Of a DNA stretch of 64,000 bases, positions 40,997 to 49,968 are shown one piece after another (the stretch's first letter is position 1; every line of letters begins with the position of its first letter). Source of the stretch: JAAFIP01 sp043766985 (GTDB lineage: Bacteria > Pseudomonadota > Gammaproteobacteria > Burkholderiales > Burkholderiaceae_C); NCBI GenBank assembly GCA_043766985.1, contig JAYUHM010000260.1, positions 28,226 through 92,225 on the forward strand, written 5' to 3'. Below the pieces are notes generated by a model. It searched no databases. It was not told where the DNA came from and saw nothing but the letters and a program-made list of their open reading frames with translations. A program made the position numbers and the translations under genes.

Positions 40997-41122
40997 GCGC
41001 TTTAACCGAACCCCCACCATTTGCAGCATTTTGGTGACCGTGGCGGTGACGTGATTCATACCGGGCAAACGTATCGAACAAGCACTTAGTGGTTCTGACT
41101 CCCATTGAAATTACCGTAAAAA

Positions 41123-42253
41123 ATGAAAAAACGCGACTATTACGAATCATTGGGCGTTCCCAAAAACGCCTCCGACGAAGAGATCAAAAAAGCCTATCGC
41201 AAGATGGCGATGAAGCACCACCCTGACCGCAATCAAGGCGATGCCGGCAAGGGGGCTGAAGACAAGTTCAAAGAGGCCAAAGAAGCCTACGAAATGCTGT
41301 CGGACAGTAACAAGCGCGCGGCTTACGACCAGTACGGTCATGCAGGCGTAGACCCCAACCGCGGCGGTGGGCATGGGGCTGAGGGCTTTGGCGGCTTTGC
41401 CGAGGCGTTTGGCGACATATTTGGCGAAGCGTTTGGTGGCCGGGGTCGCCAGCAAGGCGGCAGGCAGGTGTACCGCGGCGGTGACCTGAGTTATGCCATG
41501 GAAGTAACGCTGGAAGAAGCGGCTAACGGCAAAGAGGCGCAAATTCGCATTCCAAGCTGGGACGAATGCACCACCTGCAAGGGTAACGGCGCCAAGCCCG
41601 GTACCAAGCCGATCACCTGCACCACCTGCCATGGTCACGGTCAAGTGCAAATGCGCCAGGGCTTTTTTAGCGTGCAACAAACCTGCCCTACGTGTAAAGG
41701 CACCGGCAAGCTGATTCCTGAGCCCTGCGTGGCATGCCATGGCGTGGGCAAAACCAAGAACAACAAAACCCTGGAAGTCAAAATTCCGGCTGGCATTGAC
41801 GACGGCATGCGCATTCGCAGCACCGGCAATGGCGAGCCAGGCACAAATGGCGGCCCGGCGGGCGATCTGTACATAGAGATTCGCCTCAAAAAGCACGAGA
41901 TTTTTGAACGCGATGGCGACGATCTGCACTGCCAAGTGCCGGTCAGCTTCTCAACCGCTGCACTGGGCGGCGAGATTGAGGTGCCCACCCTGGCTGGCAA
42001 GGCAGGGATCGACATTCCTGACGGCACGCAGCACGGCAAAACCTTCCGCCTGCGCGGTAAAGGCATCAAAGGCGTACGCTCTAGCTACCCGGGCGATTTG
42101 TACTGCCATATCGCTATCGAGACCCCCGTTAAGCTCACCGAGCACCAACGCAAACTGCTCAAAGAGTTTGACGAGTCGATACGTAAAGGTGGCGCCAAAC
42201 ATTCACCCAACGAAGAATCTTGGACCGACAAACTGAAGAGTTTCTTTAACTAG
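41123..42253 (+). CDS. dnaJ: Hsp40 cochaperone DnaJ
   Basis: A 376-residue type I J-protein. The J domain holds the HPD motif in KMAMKHHPDRNQGD; a Gly/Phe-rich linker follows (GGGHGAEGFGGFAEAFGDIF). Four zinc-finger repeats come next: CTTCKGNG, CTTCHGHG, CPTCKGTG and CVACHGVG. Then come the substrate-binding beta domains. It stimulates the DnaK ATPase and delivers clients. Last gene of the chaperone cluster. Confidence 0.97.
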   Translation: MKKRDYYESLGVPKNASDEEIKKAYRKMAMKHHPDRNQGDAGKGAEDKFKEAKEAYEMLSDSNKRAAYDQYGHAGVDPNRGGGHGAEGFGGFAEAFGDIFGEAFGGRGRQQGGRQVYRGGDLSYAMEVTLEEAANGKEAQIRIPSWDECTTCKGNGAKPGTKPITCTTCHGHGQVQMRQGFFSVQQTCPTCKGTGKLIPEPCVACHGVGKTKNNKTLEVKIPAGIDDGMRIRSTGNGEPGTNGGPAGDLYIEIRLKKHEIFERDGDDLHCQVPVSFSTAALGGEIEVPTLAGKAGIDIPDGTQHGKTFRLRGKGIKGVRSSYPGDLYCHIAIETPVKLTEHQRKLLKEFDESIRKGGAKHSPNEESWTDKLKSFFN

Positions 42254-42649
42254 ACGTTTTTTCAGTCTGGGAGCCGTAGGACGTGGTCAACACGCTCCTT
42301 CAAGTCGGCGCCGACGTAGCGGGTCAAATAGCTGGTGACGCTATTGAGTCACTTCCATCATGTTGCAATTGCCCTGTAAATGTTAAAAGTTTAGTTGCGG
42401 GTGGGTACCACCACATAGGGATAACTTCGCCACACGCTTACATTGCTTTCGCGCCCCATAATGCGTTGAGTTTTGCACGCTACACCCTACCAACCCTTGT
42501 GAAATATCAACTATTGTGTTGAAACTAACATGTGCAACACCTAACTGTCGGGCTTAACCGGGGTGCTAGCCGCACCAGGTTGGTTTGAGATTTATCAACG
42601 CCTCAAAATGCAGGTCTGGCAGCATCCACGCATCCCAAGGAAACGCTTT
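42254..42649. other. Gene-free stretch after dnaJ
   Basis: About 400 bases with no convincing gene, RNA or repeat. A frame at 42283-42522 exists on the plus strand but has no ribosome site and no recognisable protein features. Confidence 0.5.
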
Positions 42650-42898
42650 ATGAAACCCAAGAAGCCTGCCCATTTGCCGCTTGACGAAGATACCACCGGC
42701 ATTACGCCAACGCAAAGCACTGGGCCTGTCGAGTTTCATCCCGATACACGGCAACCCATTTACCTGCTTACCGAGCCCTTCGCGGAGTTTCGCGGTCTGG
42801 CGCATAAACATCACCATGCACTGGAGCATGATTTGGTCAAGGAAGACCCGGACTCTGCTTTCCCGATAGATGAGTTCAGCTTGGGCGATACAGACTAG
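42650..42898 (+). CDS. Small soluble protein of unknown function
   Basis: An 82-residue product, MKPKKPAHLPLDEDTTGITP at its start, rich in acidic residues and His (KHHHALEHDLVKEDPD). An AAGGAAA site at 42637-42643 supports the 42650 start over the in-frame ATG at 42563. I do not recognise a family. It stands between dnaJ and a GNAT gene on the same strand. Confidence 0.6.
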   Translation: MKPKKPAHLPLDEDTTGITPTQSTGPVEFHPDTRQPIYLLTEPFAEFRGLAHKHHHALEHDLVKEDPDSAFPIDEFSLGDTD

Positions 42899-42986
42899 CG
42901 CCTGGCAACACAGGCTTGGGTAGTGGCCAACGCGCCGCGATGGTGTTTATCCGCTACAGTGGTGCCTGCAACCACGCTACACCCTT

Positions 42987-43535
42987 ATGCCGACCATCCG
43001 CCCCCTCTGCCGCGCTGACCTGCCCGCCTACAAGGCCCTGCGCGACGAGGCGTTGCGCACGGCACCCGATGCATTTACCTCCGACTACGCCAGCAGCATC
43101 AACACCCCGGCCGAGCACTACGCTGCGCGCCTGGGCGCACCTGAGGGCGGGCAATTCGTGCTGGGGGCGTTTGACGAGGCAGGCAATTTACTGGGCTCCA
43201 TTGCGCTGGAGGGCGAAACCCGCCTGCACAAACGCCATTGCGCCAACGTAGTAGGCATGATGGTAGCGCCCACTGCACAGCGGCAAGGAATAGCTACGCA
43301 TTTGGTAGCGGCTTGTGCTGACCTGGCAAGGGCTAATGGTCAAATAGAGCAATTAGTATTGACCGTAACGGCATCGAACACCCACGTAGTGCGCCTGTAC
43401 GAGCGCGCTGGCTATGTGGCTTATGGACTGCTGCCTCGGGCCATCAAGGTGGCGGGGGTGTACTACGACAAGTTGCACATGGTGCTCGATTTGCGCGCTG
43501 TGCAAGGCAGTCAGCCAGACCCCAAAACCAGCTAA
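42987..43535 (+). CDS. GNAT-family N-acetyltransferase
   Basis: A 182-residue acetyltransferase. The acetyl-CoA loop is in VVGMMVAPTAQRQGIATHLV (RQGIAT), and VTASNTHVVRLYERAGYVAY is the typical C-terminal part with Tyr. The substrate is unknown. Residues just after the CoA loop (AACADLARANGQIEQL) are encoded by a stretch resembling the dispersed repeat (43289-43338). No antitoxin partner is adjacent, so it is probably metabolic rather than a toxin. Confidence 0.87.
   Translation: MPTIRPLCRADLPAYKALRDEALRTAPDAFTSDYASSINTPAEHYAARLGAPEGGQFVLGAFDEAGNLLGSIALEGETRLHKRHCANVVGMMVAPTAQRQGIATHLVAACADLARANGQIEQLVLTVTASNTHVVRLYERAGYVAYGLLPRAIKVAGVYYDKLHMVLDLRAVQGSQPDPKTS
43289..43338 (-). repeat. Possible dispersed-repeat copy inside the GNAT gene
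   Basis: AATAGCTACGCATTTGGTAG then CGGCTTGTGCTGACCTGGCA and AGGGCTAATGG. The order of blocks (GCTAnnnATTTnGTAGC, GCTTGTGCT, GGGCTAATGG) follows the family but with several changes. Confidence 0.45.
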
Positions 43536-43543
43536 ACGCAAGT

Positions 43544-44350
43544 CTATGTCATACCGCGCACCATGGCGCCGCTGATTTTGCGTAGCAGCCACTTGGGCGT
43601 GGCGCGACTGGCGATGAGGGTGGCCTGGTTGATGGCGCCGGACACTTTGATGGCGTCGCCGCGCAGGCAGGCGTCAAAGCCTTCTTGCGCTACCACCTTG
43701 GCGTCGCCGATCAAAAACTTGGGCAGATTGGCCAACTGCGCGCTCTCGGCCTTGGCACCGCTGAACATGTTGGTGGCGGTGATACCCGGGCACAGCGCGG
43801 TGATGCTCACGCCGGTGCCTTTGAACTCTTCAGACAAGGACTCGGTAAGCGACAACACATAGGCCTTGGTGGCGGCGTAGGTAGCCAGTGACGGAATGGG
43901 CTGGAACGCGGCAATCGAGGCCACATTCAGGATGCGGCCTTGGCCCCGGGCCACCATACCGGGCGCGAAATGCGCAATCATTGTGGTGAGGCCGGTGATG
44001 TTCAGGTCGATCATGGCGTGGTGGTACTGTGCGGGCATGTCTACAAATGCGCCGTGGTTCAAAATACCGGCGTTGTTGACCAGTACGTCTATCGGGCGTT
44101 TGGCACGCTTCATGGCGGCGGCGAGTTTTTGCGCAGCGTCGGGCAGCGACAGGTCTGCCGGGGCCACCCAGGCTTTGATACCGTGCTCAGCCGCCAGTTG
44201 CTTGCCCAAAGCTTTCAGCTTGTCGGCGCTGCGGGCGACCAGTACCAAGTTGTAGCCCGCTTTGGCAAAGCATTCGGCCAAGGCCTCGCCAATGCCGGAC
44301 GAGGCCCCGGTGATCAAAGCGGTCGGGTTGTCGCTGGGTTTGCTACTCAT
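43544..44350 (-). CDS. Short-chain dehydrogenase/reductase (classical SDR)
   Basis: A 268-residue NAD(P)-dependent oxidoreductase. The cofactor motif is TGASSGIG, NNAG is in VLVNNAGILNHG, and the catalytic Ser and YxxxK are in NVASIAAFQPIPSLATYAAT and AYVLS. It overlaps the upstream hydrolase gene by 4 bases and is the last gene of the wax-ester-synthase operon. Its place there suggests work on a lipid-derived ketone or alcohol; that is inferred. Confidence 0.9.
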   Translation of the reverse strand: MSSKPSDNPTALITGASSGIGEALAECFAKAGYNLVLVARSADKLKALGKQLAAEHGIKAWVAPADLSLPDAAQKLAAAMKRAKRPIDVLVNNAGILNHGAFVDMPAQYHHAMIDLNITGLTTMIAHFAPGMVARGQGRILNVASIAAFQPIPSLATYAATKAYVLSLTESLSEEFKGTGVSITALCPGITATNMFSGAKAESAQLANLPKFLIGDAKVVAQEGFDACLRGDAIKVSGAINQATLIASRATPKWLLRKISGAMVRGMT

Positions 44351-45171
44351 AACACCACTTTTTTGCTCTTGCCCCCGTACAGCCGGCGTTGCGAATTGGG
44401 GTACACCACGCGCCGCAGCCCTGAGCGCTCAAAGGGCTTCCACTGCCCTTCGGCCTGCGCCAGGCGGTCCGCCAGCGCGTGCAGCACCAGCGGGTTCACA
44501 CCCATGCCGGTGTGGCTGGAGTGCACTTCAATGCTTTCGGTTTGGTGCCCCTCTTCTTGTACGCTGCTTTGCCAGGCCACAATGCCGTCGGTGCGGCTGT
44601 AGATGGACGTGGTGGGTACGGGGGGCGATTCATGCAAGCGGTGCAGGTGGATCTTTGCCTGCACCTTGCCGCGGTTAAGCAGGTCAAACAGCCTGCGCGC
44701 ATGGGTGGCTTGCATGGACCCCGCAAACGGGCTGCCCAGGCTCACCACGCTTCGCACGGCGTCTGGCTCCAGCTTGGCAAGCTCTCGGGCATACAAGCCG
44801 CCCAGGCTCCAGCCCACCAAGCTGACCTTGCGGCCATACTGCGCGTACACAGCGCGTATCTGCGCCCGCGCCTGCTCAAACACCTCGGGGCTGGGGTTCA
44901 GATTTCGACCTTGATGCCAGCCGTGGGGCAAATAACCCAGCCATCCCAGCAGCATGCGCAACGGGCCTGTGCTGATGTCTGAGGCCATAAAGCCCGGGTA
45001 AACAATCACCGGGTGGCCATCGCCACGCTGCTGCTTGGCCAACAGCGGCAACGCGGCAATGCCCGCAGCAAACTCAAACGGTGCCCGGGCCTCCAGGGCC
45101 AGTTTAAAAACATTGGGGGCGCGAACTGCCGCCGCAGTTGTTTTGCGCAGGTGGGGTGCTTTCATGCTCAT
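44347..45171 (-). CDS. Alpha/beta hydrolase (lipase/esterase-like)
   Basis: A 274-residue alpha/beta-hydrolase without a signal peptide. The nucleophile elbow is VGWSLGG, an oxyanion-type HPVIVYPGFM lies near residue 55, and the C-terminal SSHTGMGVNPLVLHALADRL gives the catalytic His. It is coupled by 4-base overlaps to both the wax ester synthase upstream and the SDR downstream. It may hydrolyse storage lipids, but the sequence does not fix the substrate. Confidence 0.87.
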   Translation of the reverse strand: MSMKAPHLRKTTAAAVRAPNVFKLALEARAPFEFAAGIAALPLLAKQQRGDGHPVIVYPGFMASDISTGPLRMLLGWLGYLPHGWHQGRNLNPSPEVFEQARAQIRAVYAQYGRKVSLVGWSLGGLYARELAKLEPDAVRSVVSLGSPFAGSMQATHARRLFDLLNRGKVQAKIHLHRLHESPPVPTTSIYSRTDGIVAWQSSVQEEGHQTESIEVHSSHTGMGVNPLVLHALADRLAQAEGQWKPFERSGLRRVVYPNSQRRLYGGKSKKVVL

Positions 45172-46793
45172 GCGGCGCGCGCCAGCTTAGGCTTGCGTGT
45201 TGGCGAGGCTGCCTTTTTATGGGCCGTTTTGGCAGCTACTTTTTTAGAGGCCAATTTGCTTTTGGAGCCTACCACCGAGAGTTGCGGCTTTTTGCGTTTA
45301 ACGGGCGCGGGCGCTGCCCGGGGTGCAGATGCCACCGGTGTTACATACACTACGCTGGCTACTGGCGCGGCCTGCGGCAAGCGGCGCAGCACGTCGAGGG
45401 CTTTGTTAAGCTGCACGGCCAGGTGGTCTACATCGCGCATGGCCCGCCTGCAAGCAATCAAACCAAAATCTAGCTGGCCCATATAGCTTTGCACGGTGAT
45501 GTTCAGCGCCACGCCGTGCACCACAATTGATAGCGGATAGTTGCCTACCATCTTGGCGCCAGCCAGGTACAGCGGTATCTGTGGGCCGGGCACATTGGAG
45601 ATCACCACATTGGCAATGCGCAGCCAGCTTGCGATGCGCGAGCGGCCATACAAAGATGCCAAGCCGCTGAGCAGCCAAGGCGAGCCCAACGAGGGAAAAT
45701 CGGTAGGTATCAGGCCGCCAAACGCGCCGATCTGCCGCTTCATCGTCTTGGTGCCAGCCATAATCATGCGCAGGCGCTCTATGGGGTCTTTGATCTGGGT
45801 GGCCAAGTCAATCAAGGTGCCTGACACCTGGTTATTGCTGCTGGTGTCGCCCTCAGAGCGGAGCGAGATCGGCACCCCTGCCACCAGCGACTGCTTTGGC
45901 AGCTCGCGCGACTCTGCCAAATACTCGCGCAGCGCGGTGCTGCACAGCCACAGCACCATGTCATTGATGGAGGCGCCCAGCGCTTTGCCGATGTGCTTGA
46001 TCTCACCCAGCGGTAGCGAGACGCTGGCAAAGGCACGCTGGTTGGTAACAGAGGTATTAAACGGTGTGGGCGGGGCAAACTTCAAAAGCTTACCGGCCTT
46101 GACGACATTGGCAGCGTCTTGGTTGCGCCTGGCGGCCACTGCGTCTTTAACGGCTTGCACGGCGGCACCGCCCAGAGGCGGCAACAGCTTGGCAAACTGC
46201 ACCACTTGCTGCACTTGGTTGGACAGCCCAGCGCCCAGCAGCTCGGCCACGCCCAGCTGGTAGCGGTTGCCGCGTGAGGGCCTGGGCGGCTTAACGCGGC
46301 GCGGCTCGGGCGTTACGTCAAACACGCTATTGGCCATGGCCACGGCGGCTTGGCCATCCACCGCAGCGTGGTGTACCTTGGAGTAAAAACCTATGCGGCC
46401 ATCGGCCAAGCCGTCAATCACATAAAACTCCCACAGCGGGCGGCTGCGGTCTAGCAGGCTGGAATGCAGGCGCGCAGCCAGCGCCTCCAGCTGCGCCATG
46501 GTGCCCGGCTTGTTCAGCACCAAGTACCGAATATGGTAGTCAATATCAATATCGTCGTCGTGAATCCACACCGGGTTGGCCAAGTCAAATGGCATCAAGG
46601 CCAGCTTACGCGTAAACACAGGTGCCAAGTGCATGCGGCTGATGACGTGCGCTTTAACTTGGTCATACCAAGAGCCCGCGTCGTTCGATGGTGGCTCAAA
46701 CAACGCCAGGCTGCCCACATGCATCGGCATTTCCGGGCTTTCCAGGTGTAAAAAGGCACCGTCGACAACACTCAGATGGTTCATGTCTTTCAT
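45168..46793 (-). CDS. Wax ester synthase / diacylglycerol acyltransferase
   Basis: A 541-residue WS/DGAT enzyme that joins acyl-CoA to fatty alcohol or diacylglycerol for storage lipid. The catalytic HHxxxDG is HHAAVDG at 141-147. The C-terminal domain includes NVVISNVPGPQIPLYLAGAK. The last 45 residues or so are an added Lys/Ala/Pro-rich tail (KRKKPQLSVVGSKSKLASKK) like histone-H1/phasin-type tails, which may bind DNA, lipid granules or membranes. First gene of a tightly packed operon with hydrolase and SDR. Confidence 0.93.
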   Translation of the reverse strand: MKDMNHLSVVDGAFLHLESPEMPMHVGSLALFEPPSNDAGSWYDQVKAHVISRMHLAPVFTRKLALMPFDLANPVWIHDDDIDIDYHIRYLVLNKPGTMAQLEALAARLHSSLLDRSRPLWEFYVIDGLADGRIGFYSKVHHAAVDGQAAVAMANSVFDVTPEPRRVKPPRPSRGNRYQLGVAELLGAGLSNQVQQVVQFAKLLPPLGGAAVQAVKDAVAARRNQDAANVVKAGKLLKFAPPTPFNTSVTNQRAFASVSLPLGEIKHIGKALGASINDMVLWLCSTALREYLAESRELPKQSLVAGVPISLRSEGDTSSNNQVSGTLIDLATQIKDPIERLRMIMAGTKTMKRQIGAFGGLIPTDFPSLGSPWLLSGLASLYGRSRIASWLRIANVVISNVPGPQIPLYLAGAKMVGNYPLSIVVHGVALNITVQSYMGQLDFGLIACRRAMRDVDHLAVQLNKALDVLRRLPQAAPVASVVYVTPVASAPRAAPAPVKRKKPQLSVVGSKSKLASKKVAAKTAHKKAASPTRKPKLARAA

Positions 46794-46803
46794 GCTTTGT
46801 CTC

Positions 46804-47295
46804 CTAAATCATGCGCGCCGAGCTGCTGGTGACAATGCAGCCGGTAATGCGCCATTGCTTGTTTTTTTGCCGCTGTAGCGAGTACACCGCCAGCCACGGC
46901 GCGTCGTTGGCATCGGTCATTTGCACGCGCTGCACCACCTCGGTATTTTTAGCGTCTGCACTCAGACTTTCAAGCTTGAGAAACGCCACCGATGCAGGCC
47001 GGTACACCACTGCATAGTTGCCACGCACCATCGCCATAAAGTGGGCGGCCGAGGCAAAAGACTGGCGGATATTGGGCGCAGCGTAAGAAAACGCCTTTTC
47101 GGCGTCATCGGCAGCAAACGCCGCCAACTGCGCCTGCACCACCTGGCGCACGTCTTTTTCGTCCGCAGGGGTGAAGGAAGCGGCCCACGCCACCGCCCAG
47201 AAAACCGTCAGCAGCAACGCCGCCGCCGCGTTGCGGGCGCTGGCAGTGAGGCTGCGCGCGGCTTGTGAAGCCAAGGTGTGTAGTGCTAGTGTCAT
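46804..47295 (-). CDS. DUF4864 secreted protein
   Basis: A 163-residue exported protein. The signal peptide includes ALLLTVFWAVAWAASF. The body matches DUF4864 (DEKDVRQVVQAQLAAFAADD, then AFSYAAPNIRQSF), a family with an NTF2-like fold and unknown role. I start at 47295, where AGGAG lies 8 bases upstream; an ATG at 47319 would add eight residues. It ends 10 bases before the wax ester synthase gene and may lead that operon. Confidence 0.8.
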   Translation of the reverse strand: MTLALHTLASQAARSLTASARNAAAALLLTVFWAVAWAASFTPADEKDVRQVVQAQLAAFAADDAEKAFSYAAPNIRQSFASAAHFMAMVRGNYAVVYRPASVAFLKLESLSADAKNTEVVQRVQMTDANDAPWLAVYSLQRQKNKQWRITGCIVTSSSARMI

Positions 47296-47465
47296 AGGCC
47301 CGTCTCCTACCTCTTGCATCGTGCCCAGTGCGATAGTGGCATTGGAGCATGTATTGGGCGATTTAACAATGCGTTGTTCTTTGCGTTGTACTTTTTAGCA
47401 AGCCCCATACAAATCACCTGCGCGCGCAATGGCACAATAGTAGTCCTATTTACCGGACCAAAATT

Positions 47466-48110
47466 ATGCGACGAATAACCTTGGTTTGCACCTTGGGCTT
47501 GGCACTATGGTGCCAAGCGGCCCTTGCCCAAACAGACAATAAGCCCAGCACCGATGTTTTCGATTCGGTGCTGGTTTACACCGCGCAGGGCGCAGACCAC
47601 AATTTGCCCGGTTTACCCAAGGCCATTTTGCGGGGCGACATCAAGTGGGAGCTATCCTACTTCAATGCCGTTGCACTGGGCAAAACTCGGGGCACACTGG
47701 GGGGCAGCTTTGCCGCATTAGAAGGCAGCCCGGTAAGCGATGTTCGCCACGGCTACGAGCTTATTCTGGCCAAGCACCACGGCCTTCAAAGCCATGTTGA
47801 GTTGGGCGGGGCCTATACCCTGCGCTCGCCCGACCTGAACCTTGGCCCCCTGGCCGTCAACGCAGCTACCGGCGTGGGCCTGTCGCACGCTTTTGGCACT
47901 CCCAGCTATGAGGACGGCCCCTTCGACAACCCGACCCGGCGCTACAAAACCCAGTTGCTCATACTGTTTGAAGCCGAGTGGAAGCTGCGCTACTTTGAAC
48001 ACCTGTGTATCGTCACCCGCGTACACCACCGCTCCGGGGCCTATGGCCTTATTGCGCCGCGCAATGTGGGCTCCAATTTTCTCGCGGTGGGCGTTCGCTA
48101 CAGCTTTTAA
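47466..48110 (+). CDS. Secreted protein, possible outer-membrane barrel (PagL-like)
   Basis: A 214-residue exported protein: the signal peptide opens MRRITLVCTLGLALWCQA and ends at LAQ. The rest alternates like beta strands and closes with FLAVGVRYSF, a C-terminal aromatic typical of outer-membrane proteins. VTRVHHRSGAYGLI resembles the HxSNG region of the lipid A deacylase PagL but lacks a full match, so the enzyme call is tentative. It precedes moeA by 50 bases without obvious functional link. Confidence 0.6.
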   Translation: MRRITLVCTLGLALWCQAALAQTDNKPSTDVFDSVLVYTAQGADHNLPGLPKAILRGDIKWELSYFNAVALGKTRGTLGGSFAALEGSPVSDVRHGYELILAKHHGLQSHVELGGAYTLRSPDLNLGPLAVNAATGVGLSHAFGTPSYEDGPFDNPTRRYKTQLLILFEAEWKLRYFEHLCIVTRVHHRSGAYGLIAPRNVGSNFLAVGVRYSF

Positions 48111-48160
48111 GGCTACCCCACAGCGCCACGGGTACGCAGCGGCAGTACGATAATCAGCGC

Positions 48161-49555
48161 ATGACTACTGTAGAACAGATTGCCGCCCAGCTTGCCGGCT
48201 ACGACCCCAACGCCCTGCCCGCTGACAAGGTGGGTGAATTTTTAGCGGCCCTGGTGCAACCCATCGTGCAAACCGAGAGCGTAGGCCTGTTTGCCGCGCT
48301 GGGCCGTGTGCTGGCCCAAGACGTTATCTCCCCCATCAGCGTGCCCGCACACGACAATTCGGCCATGGACGGCTTTGCCTTTAAAGGCGCCGATTTGCAA
48401 GCATCGACCCCTACGCGCTTTAAAGTGGTTGGCACGGCGCTGGCTGGCAAGGCTTGGCAAGGCAGCGTGCAAGCGGGTGACTGCGTCAAAATCATGACCG
48501 GCGCCATCATGCCCAGCGGGCTAGACACCGTGGCGCCGCAAGAGCTGTGCACCGTGACGGCTGAGCATATCGAGATCCAACCCGGCCTGCTGCAACCCGG
48601 CGACAACCGCCGCTTTTGTGGCGAAGACCTCATGCAGGGCGCGCCAGCGCTCTCAAAAGGCGAGCTGCTTATGCCCGCAGCGCTTGGGCTACTGGCCAGT
48701 TTGAACATCAGCCACGTAAATGTAGTGCGCAAACTGAAAGTAGCCTACTTTTCCACTGGCGACGAAGTGCTCAGCCTGGGCGACGCACCGCGCGAAGGCG
48801 CCATCTACGACAGCAACCGCTACACCGTCTACGGCATGCTCACCCGCCTGGGCGTAGAGGTGATCGACATGGGCGTGGTGCGCGACGACCCGGCGCTGCT
48901 GGAGGCAGCCTTTAAAAGCGCCGCCGCGCAGGCCGACGCCATCATCACCAGTGGCGGCGTGAGCGTGGGCGAGGCCGACTACACCAAGGCCATGATGCAC
49001 AAGCTGGGCGCCAATGTGGCCGAAGGCGCAGGCGGCGTAGCCTTCTGGAAAATAGCCATGCGCCCCGGCAGGCCCATGGCGGTGGGGCGCATTGCCAAAC
49101 CGCCTGCTGAAGTGGCATTAAAGGCCGTGTTATCAATCAAATCAGCCACCAGCCCAATAGAAAATAGCACAAGCAGCTATGAAAATAATAGTGCCATACT
49201 CTTCGGCCTGCCCGGCAACCCGGTAGCCGTCATGGTCACCATGCTGGCCTTTGTACGCCCCGCGCTCCTGCGCATGATGGGCGCCAACCCCGCCAAATAC
49301 GCCAGCGCCCCGCTCTACCTGCAAGCCCACTCTATCGAGCCCCTGCGCAAAAAACCCGGCCGTACCGAATACCAACGCGGCCAAGTCACCCGCGCCCCCG
49401 ACGGCCGCCTGCAAGTCAAAACCACCGGCAACCAAGGCAGCGGCGTCCTAAGCAGCATGGTGCAAGCCAACGGCCTGATCGTGCTGCACCATAGCCAAGG
49501 CAATGTGGCCGTGGGGGATGTGGTGGATGTGTTGATGTTGGACGGGGCGATGTAG
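48161..49555 (+). CDS. moeA: Molybdopterin molybdenumtransferase
   Basis: Inserts molybdate into adenylylated molybdopterin in cofactor synthesis. Motifs include VPAHDNSAMDGFAFKGADL near the N terminus, TGDEVLSLGD, GGVSVGEADYTK and FGLPGNPVAVMVT. The start is at 48161 (MTTVEQIAAQLAGYDPNALP). It is 464 residues, somewhat long: residues about 331-344 (SPIENSTSSYENN) are a translated copy of the dispersed repeat inserted just before the FGLPGNP motif. moaA and mobA lie 3 kb downstream on the same strand. Confidence 0.93.
   Translation: MTTVEQIAAQLAGYDPNALPADKVGEFLAALVQPIVQTESVGLFAALGRVLAQDVISPISVPAHDNSAMDGFAFKGADLQASTPTRFKVVGTALAGKAWQGSVQAGDCVKIMTGAIMPSGLDTVAPQELCTVTAEHIEIQPGLLQPGDNRRFCGEDLMQGAPALSKGELLMPAALGLLASLNISHVNVVRKLKVAYFSTGDEVLSLGDAPREGAIYDSNRYTVYGMLTRLGVEVIDMGVVRDDPALLEAAFKSAAAQADAIITSGGVSVGEADYTKAMMHKLGANVAEGAGGVAFWKIAMRPGRPMAVGRIAKPPAEVALKAVLSIKSATSPIENSTSSYENNSAILFGLPGNPVAVMVTMLAFVRPALLRMMGANPAKYASAPLYLQAHSIEPLRKKPGRTEYQRGQVTRAPDGRLQVKTTGNQGSGVLSSMVQANGLIVLHHSQGNVAVGDVVDVLMLDGAM
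49151..49192 (+). repeat. Dispersed repeat, copy 8 (inside moeA)
   Basis: AGCCCAATAGAAAATAGCAC then AAGCAGCTATGAAAATAATA. In frame, no stop; translated SPIENSTSSYENN. It lies 15 bases before the codons of the conserved FGLPGNP block. Confidence 0.88.
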
Positions 49556-49635
49556 CTGGGCAGGCTGAGGCGAGTGCCCGTTGATACCGCCATGCCTCCG
49601 ATAGATAGCTTGATTGGGGTACAAATTAAGCGCCA

Positions 49636-49678
49636 AGCCCAATAGAATATAGCATTGGTAGCTATTGAATTAATAGTG
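49636..49678 (+). repeat. Dispersed repeat, copy 9 (end of a small gene)
   Basis: AGCCCAATAGAATATAGCAT then TGGTAGCTATTGAATTAATA. The last codons and the stop of the minus-strand gene ending at 49670 fall inside it. Confidence 0.88.
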
Positions 49679-49948
49679 TAAAGACTCGGTGAAATGCAAT
49701 ATGGGAGACCTGACCCCGGCTCTCTTGCTTGACCCCGGCTCTCTTGCTCTGATTTCTTGAATCAAAGCAATTGCGCTCACATTGCCCACGCTGCCGCCAT
49801 AAAGCACGGTGAGTTTGCCAGTGCTGCCGCCTGGCACTTCTGCGGGCATTCGGCCGATCAGTTCTGTCCATGCGGCAGTATTGTTTTTGTACGTATCGGG
49901 ATTGTTTTTGGCAATATCAAGCAGTTCATTGATAGTTAATGCTGGCAT
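49670..49948 (-). CDS. Small protein of unknown function with repeat-derived C terminus
   Basis: A 92-residue product. The first 65 residues (PALTINELLDIAKNNPDTYK at the start) look like a normal soluble domain that I do not recognise. After IQEIRARE the sequence is made of a GAGCCGGGGTCA duplication and then dispersed-repeat DNA, which supplies the stop. The natural C terminus has therefore probably been replaced. AAGGAA precedes the start. Third of three unknown genes on this strand. Confidence 0.55.
   Translation of the reverse strand: MPALTINELLDIAKNNPDTYKNNTAAWTELIGRMPAEVPGGSTGKLTVLYGGSVGNVSAIALIQEIRAREPGSSKRAGVRSPILHFTESLHY
49710..49748. repeat. Tandem duplication of TGACCCCGGCTCTCTTGCT
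   Basis: Two adjacent 19-base copies (49711-49729 and 49730-49748). The flank CAATATGGGAGACCTGACCC is a sequence type often seen at REP/RAYT element ends in this group of bacteria (general knowledge). Confidence 0.8.
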
Positions 49949-49968
49949 GGTGCTGTTCCTTGGTCTAA

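Noticed and set aside
42283..42522. 79-codon frame after dnaJ
   Set aside because: No ribosome site and no domain; treated as non-coding.
42987..43535. Second GNAT toxin of a TA pair
   Set aside because: No RHH antitoxin gene is adjacent, and the upstream small protein does not look like one.
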